DNA from: Nocardioides sp.
GTDB taxonomy: Bacteria; Actinomycetota; Actinomycetes; Propionibacteriales; Nocardioidaceae
Direction of reading: 5' to 3'
Assembly (NCBI GenBank): GCA_030698375.1
Contig: JAUYLL010000018.1
Location: forward strand, 1 to 37,735
DNA length: 37,735 bases
Below are positions 33,310 through 37,735 of this stretch, one piece after another (within the stretch, counting starts at the first letter, position 1; each line of letters opens with the position of its first letter). The notes below the pieces were generated by a model. That model saw only the letters and a program-made list of their open reading frames with translations, made no database searches and was not told the DNA's origin. The position numbers and the translations under genes are program-made.

Positions 33310-34484
33310 GCGTACGGCGCGAGGGCGTGCTCGAGGTCAGCGAGCAGGTCCGTGGCGGTCTCGATCCCGACGCTGAGGCGGATCAGGTCCGCGGGCACCT
33401 CGAGGTCGGTGCCGGCCACCGAAGCGTGGGTCATCCGCCCGGGGTGCTCGATGAGCGACTCGACGCCGCCGAGCGACTCACCGAGCGTAAAGACCCGGGC
33501 CCGGTCGCAGACGTCGAGGGCGGCCTCCTCCCCGGCAGCGACACGGAACGAGACGATGCCGCCGTACCGCTTCATCTGCCGGGTGGCGACGTCGTGGCCG
33601 GGATGCTCGGGGCGGCCGGGGTAGACGACCTCGCTGACGCCCGGGTGCTGCTCGAGGAAGGCGACGACCTGCTCGGCGTTGTCGCAGTGCCGGTCCATCC
33701 GCACGCCCAGGGTCCGCAGGCCGCGCAGCACCAGCCAGGCGTCGAAGGGCCCGGCCACGGCGCCGATGGCGTTCTGGTGGAAGGCCACCTGCTCCGCGAT
33801 CGCGTGGTCCTTGACCACAAGCGCTCCCCCGACGACGTCGGAGTGCCCACCGCAGTACTTGGTGGTCGAGTGCACCACGACGTCCGCGCCGAGGGTCAAC
33901 GGCTGCTGGAGGTACGGCGAGGCGAAGGTGTTGTCGACGACCAACAGCGCGCCGGCGTCGTGCGCCACCGCGGCGATCGCCTCGATGTCGCCAATCGTGA
34001 GCATCGGGTTGGTGGGGGTCTCGACCCACACGATCTTCGTCTCGCCGGGGCGGATCGCCGCGCGGATCGCGTCGAGGTCGTCCACCGCCGCGGGCGTGTG
34101 GGCCAGGCCCCAGGGCGCGGCGACCTTGGCGAACAGGCGGTAGGTGCCGCCGTACGCGTCGTCGGGGATGACCACGTGGTCACCGGGGCGGCAGACCGCG
34201 CGCAGCAGGGTGTCCTCGGCGGCGAGGCCGCTGGCGAACGCGAACCCACGCTCCCCCTCCTCGAGGGCCGCGAGGCACTCCTCGAGCGCGGTGCGCGTGG
34301 GGTTGGCCGAGCGGGAGTACTCGTAGCCGCCGCGCATCCCCCCGACGCCGTCCTGCTTGTAGGTGCTCGTCGCGTAGATCGGGGGGACCACCGCACCGGT
34401 GGTCGGGTCCGGGTCCTGGCCCGCGTGGATCGCACGGGTCTCGAAGCCGGTCTTCTGGGGTCGGTCTGCAGCGTGGTGGGTCAC
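33306..34484 (-). CDS. metB: Cystathionine gamma-synthase
   Basis: 392 residues, Cys/Met metabolism PLP enzyme: YSRSANPTRTALEECLAALE, FASGLAAEDT, DDAYGGTYRLF, VETPTNPMLTIGDIEAIA, internal-aldimine Lys in VVHSTTKYCGGHSD and the end SLGGVESLIEHPGRMTHAS. It joins an acylated homoserine with cysteine to give cystathionine. Cystathionine gamma-lyase is close, but the position near greA and mca matches metB (Rv1079). GTG at 34484. A cbs gene, found next to it in mycobacteria, is absent; a TetR gene stands instead. Confidence 0.88.
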   Translation of the reverse strand: MTHHAADRPQKTGFETRAIHAGQDPDPTTGAVVPPIYATSTYKQDGVGGMRGGYEYSRSANPTRTALEECLAALEEGERGFAFASGLAAEDTLLRAVCRPGDHVVIPDDAYGGTYRLFAKVAAPWGLAHTPAAVDDLDAIRAAIRPGETKIVWVETPTNPMLTIGDIEAIAAVAHDAGALLVVDNTFASPYLQQPLTLGADVVVHSTTKYCGGHSDVVGGALVVKDHAIAEQVAFHQNAIGAVAGPFDAWLVLRGLRTLGVRMDRHCDNAEQVVAFLEQHPGVSEVVYPGRPEHPGHDVATRQMKRYGGIVSFRVAAGEEAALDVCDRARVFTLGESLGGVESLIEHPGRMTHASVAGTDLEVPADLIRLSVGIETATDLLADLEHALAPYA

Positions 34485-34511
34485 GGCCCCGAGCCTACGA
34501 CCCGTCGACCG

Positions 34512-35108
34512 TCACCCGGCGAATCGCGCGGCGATGGGCCTGGTGACCAGGCCGGCCCCGAGCACGCGGGCCCGCTCACCGGCTCCCGCATCACCGTGGA
34601 GCGTGGCCGTCAGCGCCCCGAGGAGCAGCAGCCGCCAGGTGTCGGCCAGCTGGACCGGGTGTGCCACCCCGGCTGCTTGGGCCAGGTCGGCGAGCAGGTC
34701 GTGGGCGGCGTCGAGGTGCTCCAGGCACCGCGCGCCGGCGGGGTCCTTCGGCCCCAGCTCGAGCGCCACCCGGACCAGCACCGAGGGGTCGAGCACCGGG
34801 TCCCACACCTGCGCGGTCGCGTCGGCCAGCAGGTCGAAGAGCACCTCGGCGCGGTCCGCCGGGGACGCATCGGCCGCGCGCTCCCGCATCGCCCGCACCC
34901 AGCCGAACGCGTGCTGGTCGAGGACGGCCAGCACGAGGTCGTCCTTGCTCGGGAAGTACTTGTAGAACGTCGCCTTCGCCACGCTCGCGCTGGCGACCAG
35001 CTCGTCGACGCCCACGTCGCGCACGCCCCGCGCGGAAAAGAGCGCGCAGGCAGCCTCCAGCAGCCGCTCCCGAGCAGCTGCCAACCGGGGTCCGGGCTCG
35101 GCGGGCAC
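34512..35108 (-). CDS. TetR family regulator, divergent from the ANTAR array
   Basis: 198 residues. HTH with VDELVASASVAKATFYKYFPSKDDL; acidic hydrophobic C-terminal ligand domain (VLVRVALELGPKDPAGARC). GTG 35108. It is divergent from the ANTAR genes across 128 bases containing palindromes, and may control them or itself. Confidence 0.88.
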   Translation of the reverse strand: MPAEPGPRLAAARERLLEAACALFSARGVRDVGVDELVASASVAKATFYKYFPSKDDLVLAVLDQHAFGWVRAMRERAADASPADRAEVLFDLLADATAQVWDPVLDPSVLVRVALELGPKDPAGARCLEHLDAAHDLLADLAQAAGVAHPVQLADTWRLLLLGALTATLHGDAGAGERARVLGAGLVTRPIAARFAG

Positions 35109-35160
35109 ACGCGGAGTGTAGCCACACCAGACGGGGGTACCCGGAGGTGTGGACCCGGAG

Positions 35161-35195
35161 GTCTAGACACCGGTGGTGTAGACAGGGCGGTCTAC
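35161..35195. promoter_or_regulatory. Palindromes GTCTAGAC and GTAGAC-N6-GTCTAC, possible TetR operator
   Basis: Perfect 8-bp GTCTAGAC (35161-35168), and 6-bp arms GTAGAC/GTCTAC around six bases (35178-35195), between the TetR gene and the first ANTAR gene. A single GTAGAC copy recurs at 35890-35895 before the second ANTAR gene. Confidence 0.4.
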
Positions 35196-35236
35196 CCGTG
35201 TTTCCTTAATGCTCTCTGGACCCTGGGAGGGACCTG

Positions 35237-35803
35237 GTGCATCCCGACAAGCTGGAATCGACCCTCGACGCGCTGGCGGTCCGCGGGGTCGAGTGCCTCA
35301 CTCTCGCCGCGGCCGCGACCGTGGTCGCCGAGGAGGCGGGAAACGGCTGGGGAGCCCACCACGTGCGCGTCGTGAGAGGTCGGGGCCCATCGGGGGAGAC
35401 ACTGGCCAGCCTGGGGGCGCCACCGGCCCCGGGCCCCTCGCCGCTGGTCCGACGGGTGGAGATGGGACCGGTGCGCGCCGTCCCCTGCGAGCTGGTCCTC
35501 TCCATCCGCGACCCGAGCACGGTCGGCAGCACCCACCTCGAGCACGACCTACGTCTCTTCGCCCGCCAGGCGGGGTGGTTCCTGGCGAGCGTCGACCGGT
35601 TGGAGAACCTGCACCACGCGATGGCTACGCGGGCTACCATTGCCCAGGCACAGGGCCTGCTCATGGCCCGCTACGACATCGACGCGTACCAGGCCTTTCT
35701 CGTGATGCGCCGCCAGTCCCAGGAAACGCACGTGAGACTCGCCCAGATCGCCGCCGACCTGGTCGCCACCGCACCCTCCGTCGACCTAGGCGAGGCGCTG
35801 TGA
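35237..35803 (+). CDS. ANTAR domain protein 1
   Basis: 188 residues. N-terminal part of about 125 residues has no clear domain; it contains VECLTLAAAATVV, HVRVVRG and PCELVLSI. The C-terminal ANTAR domain (about 128-182) is clear: LHHAMATRATIAQAQGLLMA, YDIDAYQAFLVMRRQSQ and VRLAQIAADLV. ANTAR proteins bind paired hairpin RNA and prevent transcription termination. GTG 35237 with GGAGG six bases upstream. About two-thirds identical to the next gene; tandem duplication. Confidence 0.85.
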   Translation: MHPDKLESTLDALAVRGVECLTLAAAATVVAEEAGNGWGAHHVRVVRGRGPSGETLASLGAPPAPGPSPLVRRVEMGPVRAVPCELVLSIRDPSTVGSTHLEHDLRLFARQAGWFLASVDRLENLHHAMATRATIAQAQGLLMARYDIDAYQAFLVMRRQSQETHVRLAQIAADLVATAPSVDLGEAL

Positions 35804-35831
35804 CGGCCTACCCGCAGTGACTGGCGCCACC

Positions 35832-35873
35832 CCGGTGTACGCATACCGGTTGTGGTTACTGGAGTGCAGCCAG
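35832..35873 (+). promoter_or_regulatory. Two hairpins between ANTAR genes, possible terminator or ANTAR target
   Basis: 35832-35849 folds as CCGGTGT/ATACCGG; 35859-35873 as CTGG/CCAG with a seven-base loop. A paired stem-loop is the kind of RNA that ANTAR proteins bind, but the loops do not match the known A1/G4 hexaloop rule exactly. Confidence 0.3.
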
Positions 35874-35948
35874 GGTGGTCAACACGGTGGTAGACAGAAC
35901 GGCCTTCCTATGGTCACCTCCTAGTCTGTCCCCCACCCAGGAGTTGCC

Positions 35949-36518
35949 TTGTACTCCGCCCAGCTTGGAAAAACCCTCGACTCGCTTGCCTCCCGCGGGA
36001 CCGAGTGCCTCACCCTCGTCTCTGCCGCATCGCTGGTCGCCAACGAGGCTATGGACGGCTGGGAAGCCTTGTACGTGCGCGTCGTCCGGGGCCGGAAGCG
36101 CGACGAGCGAGGAGAAACGTTGGCCAGCCAGGGAGAGGCGATGGCTCCAGAGATCTCCACGACACTCCGGCGGGTTCCCATGGGGTCGGTGCGCACCGTC
36201 CCCTGCGAGCTGGTCATCGCCGTCCCCGGCCCGAGCGCGACCGGCACCACCCAATCCGAGAAGGACCTCGATCTCTACGCCACTCAGGCGGGCTGGTTCA
36301 TGGCGGGCATCGACCGCCTGGAGAACCTGCACCGCGCGATGGCCACGCGGGCCACGATCGCCCGGGCCCAGGGGATGCTCATGGTCCACTACGACATCGA
36401 TGCCTCCCAGGCCTTCCTCGTGATGCGCCGCCGGTCACAGGACACCAACGTGCGCCTCGCCGAGATCGCCGCTGGTCTGGTGGCAATGCGCCCCGTCGAC
36501 CTCGGCAGTGCGCTGTGA
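35949..36518 (+). CDS. ANTAR domain protein 2 (paralogue)
   Basis: 189 residues, a duplicate of the preceding gene: TLDSLASRGTECLTL, YVRVVRGRK, VPCELVIAV, then the same C-terminal ANTAR (LHRAMATRATIARAQGMLMV, YDIDASQAFLVMRRRSQ). It starts with TTG at 35949, AGGAG five bases upstream, unlike its GTG-starting sibling. A TAGTCT -10 candidate lies at 35922-35927. Its stop precedes the next start by five bases, so it is co-transcribed with the GAF-ANTAR gene. Confidence 0.83.
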   Translation: MYSAQLGKTLDSLASRGTECLTLVSAASLVANEAMDGWEALYVRVVRGRKRDERGETLASQGEAMAPEISTTLRRVPMGSVRTVPCELVIAVPGPSATGTTQSEKDLDLYATQAGWFMAGIDRLENLHRAMATRATIARAQGMLMVHYDIDASQAFLVMRRRSQDTNVRLAEIAAGLVAMRPVDLGSAL

Positions 36519-36522
36519 CGCG

Positions 36523-37248
36523 ATGACCCCCGCCGCAGCGCTGCTGCTCTCCCTCGCCGACGACCACGCTCCCGGCGCCACGCTGGCAGAGTTGCTCACC
36601 CGCCGCGCCAGCGCCGACCTCGGGGTCGACTGGGTGGCGATCACGGCCTTCGGCGACGACGGCTACCTCGGCCCGGCGGGGATCAGCAACGCGGCGGCAC
36701 AGCTGCTCGAGGACACCCAGATGACCACGGGCGAGGGGCCTTGCCACGACGCGTACGCCGACGGCCGCATCGTCCAGCAGCCCGACCTCGAGGCGACCGG
36801 GCACGCCCGCTGGCCCGCCTTCACCGCCACGGTGGTCGGCCTGGGTGCGCGGGCGGCCTTCGCCTTCCCGCTGCAGATCGGGTCCATCCGGCTCGGCACC
36901 CTCGACCTCTACCGCGGCAGCCCCGGGCCGCTGAGCGACGAGGTGCTGTCCCGTGCGCTCGTCTTCGCCGACGCGGCGCTGCTGGTGCTGATGCACCTGC
37001 ACGACGAGGTCTCCGACCCGGAGGCGCTGGCCTCCCGCGCTGCCGACGTTCTGGTGGCGCGACCGGAGGTGCACCAGGCGACGGGGATGGTCTCCGTCCA
37101 GGCCCAGGTGACCCTGCGTGACGCCCTCATGATGCTGCGCGCACACGCATTTGCCGAAGACATCCCGTTGTGGGAGGTCGCCCGGCGGGTACTGCACCAT
37201 GAGGTGCGGTTCCCGGCCAGTGACGTGCCCAGGCACGACCGATCATGA
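36523..37248 (+). CDS. GAF-ANTAR domain protein
   Basis: About 241 residues. N-terminal GAF-type sensor (ITAFGDDGYLGPAGISN, TGEGPCHDAYADGRIV, FPLQIGSIRLGTLDLYRG), then an ANTAR domain (RPEVHQATGMVSVQAQVTL, LMMLRAHAFAEDIPL, VARRVLHH). The GAF would sense a small ligand or redox state. ATG 36523 chosen, GTG 36508 overlaps the previous gene; no clear ribosome-binding site, so coupling to the gene before is likely. Confidence 0.82.
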   Translation: MTPAAALLLSLADDHAPGATLAELLTRRASADLGVDWVAITAFGDDGYLGPAGISNAAAQLLEDTQMTTGEGPCHDAYADGRIVQQPDLEATGHARWPAFTATVVGLGARAAFAFPLQIGSIRLGTLDLYRGSPGPLSDEVLSRALVFADAALLVLMHLHDEVSDPEALASRAADVLVARPEVHQATGMVSVQAQVTLRDALMMLRAHAFAEDIPLWEVARRVLHHEVRFPASDVPRHDRS

Positions 37249-37288
37249 CGAGACGGCAGCACCACCCCCACCAGGAAGGAGGGCACCG

Positions 37289-37735
37289 ATGAGCCGAGAG
37301 CGTTCCCTCGCGACGGCGTTCGTGCAGTTGGCGGACAGCCTCGTCGAGGACTTCGACACCACCGAGCTCCTCCAGGTGCTGGTCGACCAGATGGTCGACC
37401 TCGTCGGTGTCGACGCTGCGGGACTGCTGCTGGACGACAAGCGCGGCAATCTGCAGGTCGTCAGCTCGACCGATCACCACGACCGGTCGCTGGAGCTCTT
37501 CGAGCTGCAGGCCCGCTCCGGTCCCGGTATTGATGCCTTCACCGCCGCCCAGCCCGTGGTGAACATCGGCCTCGACGAGGCCCGCAGGCGCTGGCCTGAC
37601 TTCGCCACCGCCGCCGCGGGGGCCGGCTACCAGATCGCGCACGCGCTCCCCATGCGCCTGCGGGACCAGGTGGTGGGAGCGCTCTGCCTGGTGCACGACT
37701 CGGGCACCCTGAGCGAGGAGGACCAGGTCATCGCC
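37289..37735 (+). CDS. GAF domain protein, 3' partial
   Basis: 149 codons visible, no stop before the window end. GAF sensor core: VQLADSLVEDFDTTELLQV, MVDLVGVDAAGLLLDD, ARSGPGIDAF, ALPMRLRDQVVGALCLVHD. An ANTAR domain at the missing end is likely by analogy. ATG 37289 with GGAGG eight bases upstream. Fourth gene of the array, 40 bases after the previous stop. Confidence 0.8.
   Translation, partial: MSRERSLATAFVQLADSLVEDFDTTELLQVLVDQMVDLVGVDAAGLLLDDKRGNLQVVSSTDHHDRSLELFELQARSGPGIDAFTAAQPVVNIGLDEARRRWPDFATAAAGAGYQIAHALPMRLRDQVVGALCLVHDSGTLSEEDQVIA

Overview
The window is high-GC actinobacterial DNA. It carries a mycothiol conjugate amidase (a mycothiol-only enzyme), several promoters that look leaderless, a DUF222/HNH (13E12-type) protein, GAF/ANTAR regulators and a DUF4307 protein. 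The gene families and order suggest an actinomycete of the Nocardioides kind (Propionibacteriales); this is inferred from recalled families and was not searched. No rRNA, tRNA, CRISPR array, integrase or complete insertion sequence was seen.

Layout. 3-1938: end of a DUF222/HNH protein, then a secreted lysozyme-like transglycosylase on the other strand. 2040-6308: a four-gene trehalose-type ABC importer (LpqY-SugABC order). 6402-9456: PhoH-family PIN/ATPase, a cis-prenyl transferase and a divergent hemolysin III-type membrane protein. 9464-21658: an accessory block with MgtE, a flavin/Fe-S oxidoreductase, a family-5 binding lipoprotein, an amidase, a complete Dpp/Opp-type importer, an SDR, a TetR and an IclR regulator. 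21803-25047: a reactive-sulfur module with an MBL-rhodanese protein, a DUF302 protein, two tiny zinc-ribbon peptides absent from most gene calls, a CsoR/CstR-family repressor lacking the copper histidine, and thioredoxin. 25057-28772: methyltransferase, small membrane protein, flavin monooxygenase, Mca and DUF4307. 28907-34484: greA facing a chain of metB, a GlmL-like gene, an AI-2E transporter and ilvA. 34512-37735: a TetR gene divergent from four consecutive ANTAR/GAF genes, the last cut by the window end.

How it fits together. The core metB / greA / DUF4307 / mca / small membrane protein / hemolysin III / cis-prenyl transferase / PhoH order matches what I recall of Mycobacterium tuberculosis Rv1079-Rv1086 and Rv1095. 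About 16 kb (9464-25640) sits between the Rv1083-like and Rv1085c-like genes. It holds two separable modules: an import-and-catabolism regulon whose two arms (oxidoreductase/binding protein and permease operon) share a palindromic promoter motif, and the sulfur module with CsoR-type operators in both of its divergent promoters. These two, and the ANTAR array at the right edge, are the parts most worth following up.
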